This document shows positions 11,041 to 22,000 of a stretch of 64,000 nt of DNA, one piece after another (position 1 is the first letter of the stretch; each line of letters opens with the position of its first letter). The notes under the pieces were generated by a model that was given only the letters and a program-made list of their open reading frames with translations, was not told where the DNA came from and ran no database searches. Made by a program: the position numbers and the translations under genes. Origin of the DNA: Rhabditoides inermis (Eukaryota > Nematoda > Chromadorea > Rhabditida > Rhabditidae); assembly GCA_963966185.1 (NCBI GenBank), contig CAWZYM010000293.1, positions 1,348,501 to 1,412,500 of the forward strand. The letters run 5' to 3'.

Positions 11041-13200
11041 GAAAAGATGTTTCCACACCTGTGCCATGCAAGAAAACAGATTGAAAATGTACAGAAACCA
11101 CTTCGGAAAAATATAATTCTTTCTTGTTGGCAAGTCAGCGATGCCTCTCACCGGGAAATGATGTTTCCACACATGTGCATGTGCCATGCAAGAAAACAGG
11201 TTGAAAATGTACAGAAACCACTTCGGAACAATCTAATTCTTTCTTGTTGGCAAGTCAGAGATGCCTCTCACCGGGAAATGATGTTTCCACACCTGTGCCA
11301 TGCAAGAAAACAGGTTGAAAATGTACAGAAACCACTTCGGAATAATCTAATTCTTTCCAGTTGGCAAGTCAGAGATGCCTCTCACCGGGAAATGATGTTT
11401 CCACACCTGTGCCATGCAAGAAAACAGGTTGAAAATGTACAGAAACCACTTCGGAATAATCTAATTCTTTCTTGTTGGCAAGTCAGCGATGCCTCTCACC
11501 GGGAAATGATGTTTCCACACCTGTGCCATGCAATAAAACAGGTTGAAAATGTACAGAAACCACTTCGGAATAATCTAATTCTTTCCAGTTGGCAAGTCAG
11601 CGATGCCTCTCACCGGGAAATGATGTTTCCACATCTGTGCCATGCAAGAAAACAGGTTAAAAATGTACAGAAACCACTTCGGAATAATCTAATTCTTTCC
11701 AGTTGGCAAGTCAGAGATGCCTCTCACCGGGAAATGATGTTTCCACACCTGTGCCATGCAAGAAAACAGGTTGAAAATGTACAGAAACCACTTCGAAATA
11801 ATCTAATTCTTTCCAGTTGGCAAGTCAGCGATGCTTCCCACCGGGAAATGATGTTTCCACACCTGTGCCATGCAAGAAAACAGGTTGAAAATGTACAGAA
11901 ACCACTTCGGAATAATCTAATTCTTTCCAGTTGGCAAGTCAGCGATGCCTCTCACCGGTAAATGATGTTTCACATCTGTGCCATGCAAGAAAACAGGTTG
12001 AAAATGTACAGAAACCACTTCGGAATAATCTAATTCTTTCTTGTTGGCAAGTCAGCGATGCCTCTCACCGGGAAATGATGTTTCACATCTGTGCCATGCA
12101 AGAAAACAGGTTGAAAATGTACAGAAACCACTTCGGAATAATCTAATTCTTTCTTGTTGGCAAGTCAGCGATGCCTCTCACCGGGAAAAGATGTTTCCAC
12201 ACCTGTGCCATGCAAGAAAACAGATTGAAAATGTACAGAAACCACTTCGGAAAAATATAATTCTTTCTTGTTGGCAAGTCAGCGATGCCTCTCACCGGGA
12301 AATGATGTTTCCACACATGTGCATGTGCCATGCAAGAAAACAGGTTGAAAATGTACAGAAACCACTTCGGAACAATCTAATTCTTTCTTGTTGGCAAGTC
12401 AGAGATGCCTCTCACCGGGAAATGATGTTTCCACACCTGTGCCATGCAAGAAAACAGGTTGAAAATGTACAGAAACCACTTCGGAATAATCTAATTCTTT
12501 CCAGTTGGCAAGTCAGAGATGCCTCTCACCGAGAAATGATGTTTCCACACCTGTGCCATGCAAGAAAACAGGTTGAAAATGTACAGAAACCACTTCGGAA
12601 TAATCTAATTCTTTCTTGTTGGCAAGTCAGCGATGCCTCTCACCGGGAAATGATGTTTCCACACCTGTGCCATGCAATAAAACAGGTTGAAAATGTACAG
12701 AAACCACTTCGGAATAATCTAATTCTTTCCAGTTGGCAAGTCAGCGATGCCTCTCACCGGGAAATGATGTTTCCACATCTGTGCCATGCAAGAAAACAGG
12801 TTAAAAATGTACAGAAACCACTTCGGAATAATCTAATTCTTTCCAGTTGGCAAGTCAGAGATGCCTCTCACCGGGAAATGATGTTTCCACACCTGTGCCA
12901 TGCAAGAAAACAGGTTGAAAATGTACAGAAACCACTTCGAAATAATCTAATTCTTTCCAGTTGGCAAGTCAGCGATGCTTCCCACCGGGAAATGATGTTT
13001 CCACACCTGTGCCATGCAAGAAAACAGGTTGAAAATGTACAGAAACCACTTCGGAATAATCTAATTCTTTCCAGTTGGCAAGTCAGCGATGCCTCTCACC
13101 GGTAAATGATGTTTCACATCTGTGCCATGCAAGAAAACAGGTTGAAAATGTACAGAAACCACTTCGGAATAATCTAATTCTTTCTTGTTGGCAAGTCAGC
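11041..13200 (+). repeat. 1144-bp ten-monomer HOR, two copies with a shared 6-bp insertion
   Basis: K tags at 11041 and 12185 are 1144 bp apart: ten monomers, minus two bases for two D tags, plus six inserted bases. The insertion doubles catgtg in the HM monomer, at 11172-11183 and 12316-12327. The order is K, HM, plain, cttgttgg/gcgat, I, gttaaaaat, cttcgaaat, gcgat ending in the TAA tag, D, D. The second copy loses the last D monomer at about 13.2 kb and runs into an unshifted monomer with cagattg. It also has a private caccgagaaatg near 12532. Confidence 0.9.
11172..11183 (+). repeat. 6-bp slippage duplication catgtg-catgtg
   Basis: In an HM monomer the normal cacacatgtgcc has become a doubled catgtg, making that monomer 120 bp and keeping the frame. 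An identical event at 12316-12327 is the copy produced by the 1144-bp duplication. No other HM monomer in the window has it. Confidence 0.95.
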
Positions 13201-13785
13201 GATGCCTCTCACCGGGAAATGATGTTTCCACACCTGTGCCATGCAAGAAAACAGATTGAAAATGTACAGAAACCACTTCGGAATAATATAATTCTTTCTT
13301 GTTGGCAAGTCAGCGATGCCTCTCACCGGGAAATGATGTTTCCACACATGTGCCATGCAAGAAAACAGGTTGAAAATGTACAGAAACCACTTCGGAACAA
13401 TCTAATTCTTTCTTGTTGACAAGTCAGAGATGCCTCTCACCGGGAAATGATGTTTCCACACCTGTGCCATGCAAGAAAACAGGTTGAAAATGTACAGAAA
13501 CCACTTCGGAATAATCTAATTCTTTCCAGTTGGCAAGTCAGCAATGCCTCTCACCGGGAAATGATGTTTCCACACCTGTGCCATGCAAGAAAACAGGTTG
13601 AAAATGTACAGAAACCACTTCGGAATAATCTAATTCTTTCTTGTTGGCAAGTCAGCGATGCCTCTCACCGGGAAATGATGTTTCCACACCTGTGCCATGC
13701 AATAAAACAGGTTGAAAATGTACAGAAACCACTTCGAAATAATATAATTCTTTCTTGTTGGCAAGTCAGCGATGCCTCTCACCGG
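13201..13785 (+). repeat. Linker monomers, copy of the 39.05-39.63 kb segment
   Basis: Monomers here are cagattg with aatataatt, HM ending in the TGA tag (13417-13419), gtcagcaat, cttgttgg/gcgat, and I with cttcgaaataatataatt. The same order occurs 25847 bp downstream at about 39.05-39.63 kb and again in each long HOR copy. The block therefore ties the 13-monomer array that follows to the long HOR of the right half. Confidence 0.85.
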
Positions 13786-16700
13786 GAAATGATGTTTCCA
13801 CACCTGTGCCATGCAAGAAAACAGGTTGAAAATGTACAGAAACCACTTCGGAATAATCTAATTCTTTCCAGTTGGCAAGTAAAAGATGCCTGTCACCGGG
13901 AAATGATGTTTCCACACCTGTGCCATGCAAGAAAACAGATTGAAAATGTACAGAAACCACTTCGGAATAATCTAATTCTTTCCAGTTGGCAAGTCAGAAA
14001 TGCCTCTCGCCGGGAAATGATGTTTCCACACCTGTGCCATGCAAGAAAACAGGTTGAAAATGTACAGAAACCACTTCGGAATAATCCAATTCTTTCCAGT
14101 TGGCAAGTCAGAGATGCCTCTCACCGGGAAATGATGTTTTCACACCTGTGCCATGCAAGAAAACAGGTTGAAATCGTACAGAAACCACTTCGGAACAATC
14201 TAATTCTTTCCAGTTGGCAAGTCAGCGATGCCTCTCACCGGGAAATGATGTTTCCACACTTGTGCCATGCAAGAAAACAGGTTGAAAATGTACAGAAACC
14301 ACTTCGGAATAATCTAATTCTTTCCAGTTGGCAAGTCAGCGATGCCTCTCACCGGGAAATGATGTTTCCACACCTGTGCCATGCAAGAAAACAGGTTGAC
14401 AATGTACAGAAACCACTTCGGAATAATCTAATTCTTTCCAGTTGGCAAGTCAGCAATGCCTCTCACCGGGAAATGATGTTTCCACACCTGTGCCATGCAA
14501 GAAAACAGGTTGAAAATGTACAGAAACCACTTCGGAATAATCTAATTCTTTCCAGTTGGCAAGTCAGCGATGCCTCCCACCGGGAAATGATGTTTCCACA
14601 CCTGTGCCATGCAAGAAAACAGGTTGAAAATGTACAGAAAGCACTTCGGAATAATCTAATTCTTTCTTGTTGGCAAGTCAGAGATGCCTCTCACCGGGAA
14701 ATGATGTTTCCACACCTGTGCCATGCAAGAAAACAGGTTGAAAATGTACAGAAACCACTTCGGAATAATCTAATTCTCTCCAGTTGGCAAGTCAGAGATG
14801 CCTCTCACCGGGAAATGATGTTTCCACACCTGTGCCATGCAAGAAAACAGGTTGAAAATGTACAGAAACCACTACGGAATAATCTAATTCTTTCCAGTTG
14901 GCAAGTCAGAGATGCCTCTCACCGGGAAATGATGTTTCCACACCTGTGCCATGCAAGAAAACAGGTTGAAAATGTACAGAAACCACTTCGGAATAATTTA
15001 ATTCTTTCCAGTTGGCAAGTCAGAGATGCCTCTCACCGGGAAATGATGTTTCCACACCTGTGCCATGCAAGAAAACAGGTTGAAAATGTACAGAAACCAC
15101 TTCGGAATAATCTAATTCTTTCCAGTTGTCAAGTCAGAGATGCCTCTCACCGGGAAATGATGTTTCCACACCTGTGCCATGCAAGAAAACAGGTTGGAAA
15201 TGTACAGAAACCACTTCGGAATAATCTAATTCTTTCCAGTTGGCAAGTCAGAGATGCCTCTCACCGGGAAATGATGTTTCCACACCTGTGCCATGCAAGA
15301 AAACAGGTTGAAAATGTACAGAAACCACTTCGGAATAATCTAATTCTTTCCAGTTGGCAAGTAAAAGATGCCTGTCACCGGGAAATGATGTTTCCACACC
15401 TGTGCCATGCAAGAAAACAGATTGAAAATGTACAGAAACCACTTCGGAATAATCTAATTCTTTCCAGTTGGCAAGTCAGAAATGCCTCTCGCCGGGAAAT
15501 GATGTTTCCACACCTGTGCCATGCAAGAAAACAGGTTGAAAATGTACAGAAACCACTTCGGAATAATCCAATTCTTTCCAGTTGGCAAGTCAGAGATGCC
15601 TCTCACCGGGAAATGATGTTTTCACACCTGTGCCATGCAAGAAAACAGGTTGAAATCGTACAGAAACCACTTCGGAACAATCTAATTCTTTCCAGTTGGC
15701 AAGTCAGCGATGCCTCTCACCGGGAAATGATGTTTCCACACTTGTGCCATGCAAGAAAACAGGTTGAAAATGTACAGAAACCACTTCGGAATAATCTAAT
15801 TCTTTCCAGTTGGCAAGTCAGCGATGCCTCTCACCGGGAAATGATGTTTCCACACCTGTGCCATGCAAGAAAACAGGTTGACAATGTACAGAAACCACTT
15901 CGGAATAATCTAATTCTTTCCAGTTGGCAAGTCAGCAATGCCTCTCACCGGGAAATGATGTTTCCACACCTGTGCCATGCAAGAAAACAGGTTGAAAATG
16001 TACAGAAACCACTTCGGAATAATCTAATTCTTTCCAGTTGGCAAGTCAGCGATGCCTCCCACCGGGAAATGATGTTTCCACACCTGTGCCATGCAAGAAA
16101 ACAGGTTGAAAATGTACAGAAAGCACTTCGGAATAATCTAATTCTTTCTTGTTGGCAAGTCAGAGATGCCTCTCACCGGGAAATGATGTTTCCACACCTG
16201 TGCCATGCAAGAAAACAGGTTGAAAATGTACAGAAACCACTTCGGAATAATCTAATTCTCTCCAGTTGGCAAGTCAGAGATGCCTCTCACCGGGAAATGA
16301 TGTTTCCACACCTGTGCCATGCAAGAAAACAGGTTGAAAATGTACAGAAACCACTACGGAATAATCTAATTCTTTCCAGTTGGCAAGTCAGAGATGCCTC
16401 TCACCGGGAAATGATGTTTCCACACCTGTGCCATGCAAGAAAACAGGTTGAAAATGTACAGAAACCACTTCGGAATAATTTAATTCTTTCCAGTTGGCAA
16501 GTCAGAGATGCCTCTCACCGGGAAATGATGTTTCCACACCTGTGCCATGCAAGAAAACAGGTTGAAAATGTACAGAAACCACTTCGGAATAATCTAATTC
16601 TTTCCAGTTGTCAAGTCAGAGATGCCTCTCACCGGGAAATGATGTTTCCACACCTGTGCCATGCAAGAAAACAGGTTGGAAATGTACAGAAACCACTTCG

Positions 16701-18231
16701 GAATAATCTAATTCTTTCCAGTTGGCAAGTCAGAGATGCCTCTCACCGGGAAATGATGTTTCCACACCTGTGCCATGCAAGAAAACAGGTTGAAAATGTA
16801 CAGAAACCACTTCGGAATAATCTAATTCTTTCCAGTTGGCAAGTAAAAGATGCCTGTCACCGGGAAATGATGTTTCCACACCTGTGCCATGCAAGAAAAC
16901 AGATTGAAAATGTACAGAAACCACTTCGGAATAATCTAATTCTTTCCAGTTGGCAAGTCAGAAATGCCTCTCGCCGGGAAATGATGTTTCCACACCTGTG
17001 CCATGCAAGAAAACAGGTTGAAAATGTACAGAAACCACTTCGGAATAATCCAATTCTTTCCAGTTGGCAAGTCAGAGATGCCTCTCACCGGGAAATGATG
17101 TTTTCACACCTGTGCCATGCAAGAAAACAGGTTGAAATCGTACAGAAACCACTTCGGAACAATCTAATTCTTTCCAGTTGGCAAGTCAGCGATGCCTCTC
17201 ACCGGGAAATGATGTTTCCACACTTGTGCCATGCAAGAAAACAGGTTGAAAATGTACAGAAACCACTTCGGAATAATCTAATTCTTTCCAGTTGGCAAGT
17301 CAGCGATGCCTCTCACCGGGAAATGATGTTTCCACACCTGTGCCATGCAAGAAAACAGGTTGACAATGTACAGAAACCACTTCGGAATAATCTAATTCTT
17401 TCCAGTTGGCAAGTCAGCAATGCCTCTCACCGGGAAATGATGTTTCCACACCTGTGCCATGCAAGAAAACAGGTTGAAAATGTACAGAAACCACTTCGGA
17501 ATAATCTAATTCTTTCCAGTTGGCAAGTCAGCGATGCCTCCCACCGGGAAATGATGTTTCCACACCTGTGCCATGCAAGAAAACAGGTTGAAAATGTACA
17601 GAAAGCACTTCGGAATAATCTAATTCTTTCTTGTTGGCAAGTCAGAGATGCCTCTCACCGGGAAATGATGTTTCCACACCTGTGCCATGCAAGAAAACAG
17701 GTTGAAAATGTACAGAAACCACTTCGGAATAATCTAATTCTCTCCAGTTGGCAAGTCAGAGATGCCTCTCACCGGGAAATGATGTTTCCACACCTGTGCC
17801 ATGCAAGAAAACAGGTTGAAAATGTACAGAAACCACTTCGGAATAATCTAATTCTTTCCAGTTGGCAAGTCAGAGATGCCTCTCACCGGGAAATGATGTT
17901 TCCACACCTGTGCCATGCAAGAAAACAGGTTGAAAATGTACAGAAACCACTTCGGAATAATTTAATTCTTTCCAGTTGGCAAGTCAGAGATGCCTCTCAC
18001 CGGGAAATGATGTTTCCACACCTGTGCCATGCAAGAAAACAGGTTGAAAATGTACAGAAACCACTTCGGAATAATCTAATTCTTTCCAGTTGTCAAGTCA
18101 GAGATGCCTCTCACCGGGAAATGATGTTTCCACACCTGTGCCATGCAAGAAAACAGGTTGGAAATGTACAGAAACCACTTCGGAATAATCTAATTCTTTC
18201 CAGTTGGCAAGTCAGAGATGCCTCTCACCGG
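13786..18231 (+). repeat. 13-monomer HOR (1482 bp), three tandem copies
   Basis: Copies are 13786-15267, 15268-16749 and 16750-18231, each exactly 13 x 114 bp with no indel. Each starts with the KD monomer (caagtaaaagatgcctgtcac). Then come cagattg/tcgccgg, P, gttttcacacc with gaaatcgtac, cacttgtgcc, gttgacaat/gcaat, cccaccggg, A, ctctccagttgg, two plain monomers (one with ttaatt), ttgtcaag, and gttggaaat. Copies 1 and 2 share cactacgg in one monomer (14869 and 16351) where copy 3 keeps cacttcgg. At 18232 a plain monomer replaces the expected KD monomer and ends the array. Confidence 0.95.
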
Positions 18232-19029
18232 GAAATGATGTTTCCACACCTGTGCCATGCAAGAAAACAGGTTGAAAATGTACAGAAACCACTTCGGAAT
18301 AATCTAATTCTTTCCAGTTGGCAAGTCAGAGATGCCTCTCACCGGGAAATGATGTTTCCACACCTGTGCCATGCAAGAAAACAGGTTGAAAATGTACAGA
18401 AACCACTTCGGAATAATCTAATTCTTTCCAGTTGGCAAGTCAGAGATGCCTCTCACCGGGAAATGATGTTTCCACACATGTGCCATGCAAGAAAACAGGT
18501 TGAAAATGTACAGAAACCACTTCGGAATAATCTAATTCTTTCCAGTTGGCAAGTCAGAGATGCCTCTCACCGGGAAATGATGTTTCCACACCTGTGCCAT
18601 GCAAGAAAACAGGTTGAAAATGTACAGAAACCACTTCGGAATATTCTAATTCTTTCCAGTTGGCAAGTCAGAGATGCCTCTCACCGGGAAATGATGTTTC
18701 CACACCTGTGCCATGCAAGAAAACAGGTTGAAAATGTACAGCAACCACTTCGGAATAACCTAATTCTTTCCAGTTGGCAAGTCAGCGATGCCTCTCACCG
18801 GGAAATGATGTTTCCACATCTGTGCCATGCAAGAAAACAGGTTGAAAATGTACAGAAACCACTTCGGAATAATCTAATTCTTTCTTGTTGGCAAGTCAGA
18901 GATGCCTCTCACCGGGAAATGATGTTTCCACACCTGTGCCATGCAAGAAAACAGGTTGAAAATGTACAGAAACCACTTCGGACTAATCTAATTCTTTCCA
19001 GTTGGCAAGTCAGAGATGCCTCTCACCGG
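18232..19029 (+). repeat. Transition monomers between the 13-mer and 16-mer HOR blocks
   Basis: Seven full-length monomers link the two HOR types: two plain, one HM with plain ends, one with aatattctaatt, one with a private cagcaacc, one catctg/cttgttgg, and one TN. The aatattctaatt base also occurs at about 7812. The catctg and TN monomers already belong to the 16-monomer order that follows, so the junction lies at roughly 18.5-18.8 kb. Confidence 0.75.
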
Positions 19030-22000
19030 GAATTGATGTTTCCACACCTGTGCCATGCAAGAAAACAGGTTGAAAATGTACAGAAACCACTTCGGACTAA
19101 TCTAATTCTTTCCAGTTGGCAAGTCAGAGATGCCTCTCACCGGGAATTGATGTTTCCACACATGTGCCATGCAAGAAAACAGGTTGAAAATGTACAGAAA
19201 CCACTTCGGAACAATCTAATTCTTTCTTGTTGGCAAGTCAGAGATGCCTCTCACCGGGAAATGATGTTTCCACACCTGTGCCATGCAAGAAAACAGGTTG
19301 AAAATGTAAGAAACCACTTCGGAATAATCTAATTCTTTCCAGTTGGCAAGTCAGAGATGCCTCTCACCGGGAAATGATGTTTCCACACCTGTGCCATGCA
19401 AGAAAACAGGTTGAAAATGTACAGAAACCACTTCGGAATAATCTAATTCTTTCCAGTTGGCAAGTCAGAGATGCCTCTCGCCGGGAAATGATGTTTCCAC
19501 ACCTGTGCCATGCAAGAAAACAGGTTGAAAATGTACAGAAACCACTTCGGAATAATCCAATTCTTTCCAGTTGGCAAGTCAGAGATGCCTCTCACCGGGA
19601 AATGATGTTTCCACACCTGTGCCATGCAAGAAAACAGGTTGAAAATGTACAGAAACCACTTCGGAATAATCTAATTCTTTCCAGTTGGCAAGTCAGCGAT
19701 GCCTCTCACCGGGAAATGATGTTTCCACACCTGTGCCATGCAAGAAAACAGGTTGACAATGTACAGAAACCACTTCGGAATAATCTAATTCTTTCCAGTT
19801 GGCAAGTCAGCGATGCCTCTCACCGGGAAATGATGTTTCCACACCTGTGCCATGCAAGAAAACAGGTTGACAATGTACAGAAACCACTTCGGACTAATCT
19901 AATTCTTTCCAGTTGGCAAGTCAGAGATGCCTCTCACCGGGAATTGATGTTTCCACACATGTGCCATGCAAGAAAACAGGTTGAAAATGTACAGAAACCA
20001 CTTCGGAACAATCTAATTCTTTCTTGTTGGCAAGTCAGAGATGCCTCTCACCGGGAAATGATGTTTCCACACCTGTGCCATGCAAGAAAACAGGTTGAAA
20101 ATGTACAGAAACCACTTCGGAATAATCTAATTCTTTCCAGTTGGCAAGTCAGAGATGCCTCTCACCGGGAAATGAAGTTTCCACACCTGTGCCATGCAAG
20201 AAAACAGGTTGAAAATGTACAGAAACCACTTCGGAATAATCTAATTCTTTCCAGTTGGCAAGTCAGAGATGCCTCTCGCCGGGAAATGATGTTTCCACAC
20301 CTGTGCCATGCAAGAGAACAGGTTGAAAATGTACAGAAACCACTTCGGAATAATCCAATTCTTTCCAGTTGGCAAGTCAGAGATGCCTCTCACCGGGAAA
20401 TGATGTTTCCACACCTGTGCCATGCAAGAAAACAGGTTGACAATGTACAGAAACCACTTCGGAATAATCTAATTCTTTCCAGTTGGCAAGTCAGCGATGC
20501 CTCTCACCGGGAAATGATGTTTCCACACCTGTGCCATGCAAGAAAACAGGTTGAAAATGTACAGAAACCACTTCGGAATAACCTAATTCTTTCCAGTTGG
20601 CAAGTCAGCGATGCCTCTCACCGGGAAATGATGTTTCCACATCTGTGCCATGCAAGAAAACAGGTTGAAAATGTACAGAAACCACTTCGGAATAATCTAA
20701 TTCTTTCTTGTTGGCAAGTCAGAGATGCCTCTCACCAGGAAATGATGTTTCCACACCTGTGCCATGCAAGAAAACAGGTTGAAAATGTACAGAAACCACT
20801 TCGGACTAATCTAATTCTTTCCAGTTGGCAAGTCAGAGATGCCTCTCACCGGGAATTGATGTTTCCACACCTGTGCCATGCAAGAAAACAGGTTGAAAAT
20901 GTACAGAAACCACTTCGGACTAATCTAATTCTTTCCAGTTGGCAAGTCAGAGATGCCTCTCACCGGGAATTGATGTTTCCACACATGTGCCATGCAAGAA
21001 AACAGGTTGAAAATGTACAGAAACCACTTCGGAACAATCTAATTCTTTCTTGTTGGCAAGTCAGAGATGCCTCTCACCGGGAAATGATGTTTCCACACCT
21101 GTGCCATGCAAGAAAACAGGTTGAAAATGTACAGAAACCACTTCGGAATAATCTAATTCTTTCCAGTTGGCAAGTCAGAGATGCCTCTCACCGGGAAATG
21201 ATGTTTCCACACCTGTGCCATGCAAGAAAACAGGTTGAAAATGTACAGAAACCACTTCGGAATAATCTAATTCTTTCCAGTTGGCAAGTCAGAGATGCCT
21301 CTCGCCGGGAAATGATGTTTCCACACCTGTGCCATGCAAGAAAACAGGTTGAAAATGTACAGAAACCACTTCGGAATAATCCAATTCTTTCCAGTTGGCA
21401 AGTCAGAGATGCCTCTCACCGGGAAATGATGTTTCCACACCTGTGCCATGCAAGAAAACAGGTTGAAAATGTACAGAAACCACTTCGGAATAATCCAATT
21501 CTTTCTTGTTGGCAAGTCAGCGATGCCTCTCACCGGGAAATGATGTTTCCACACCTGTGCCATGCAAGAAAACAGGTTGACAATGTACAGAAACCACTTC
21601 GGAATAATCTAATTCTTTCCAGTTGGCAAGTCAGCGATGCCTCTCACCGGGAAATGATGTTTCCACACCTGTGCCATGCAAGAAAACAGGTTGACAATGT
21701 ACAGAAACCACTTCGGACTAATCTAATTCTTTCCAGTTGGCAAGTCAGAGATGCCTCTCACCGGGAATTGATGTTTCCACACATGTGCCATGCAAGAAAA
21801 CAGGTTGAAAATGTACAGAAACCACTTCGGAACAATCTAATTCTTTCTTGTTGGCAAGTCAGAGATGCCTCTCACCGGGAAATGATGTTTCCACACCTGT
21901 GCCATGCAAGAAAACAGGTTGAAAATGTACAGAAACCACTTCGGAATAATCTAATTCTTTCCAGTTGGCAAGTCAGAGATGCCTCTCACCGGGAAATGAA

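Noticed and set aside
19300..19320. Single-base losses near 19308 and 24127 as functional frameshifts
   Set aside because: They are private one-base deletions in a noncoding satellite. They could also be residual long-read consensus errors.
13447..19332. A 1961-codon open frame coding for a 38-residue repeat protein, and other long forward frames
   Set aside because: The frame exists only because the monomer is 3 x 38 bp. It starts and ends at stop or deletion variants, has no unique N- or C-terminal sequence, and the same frame is shifted 65 times elsewhere by homogenised one-base deletions. No coding constraint is visible.
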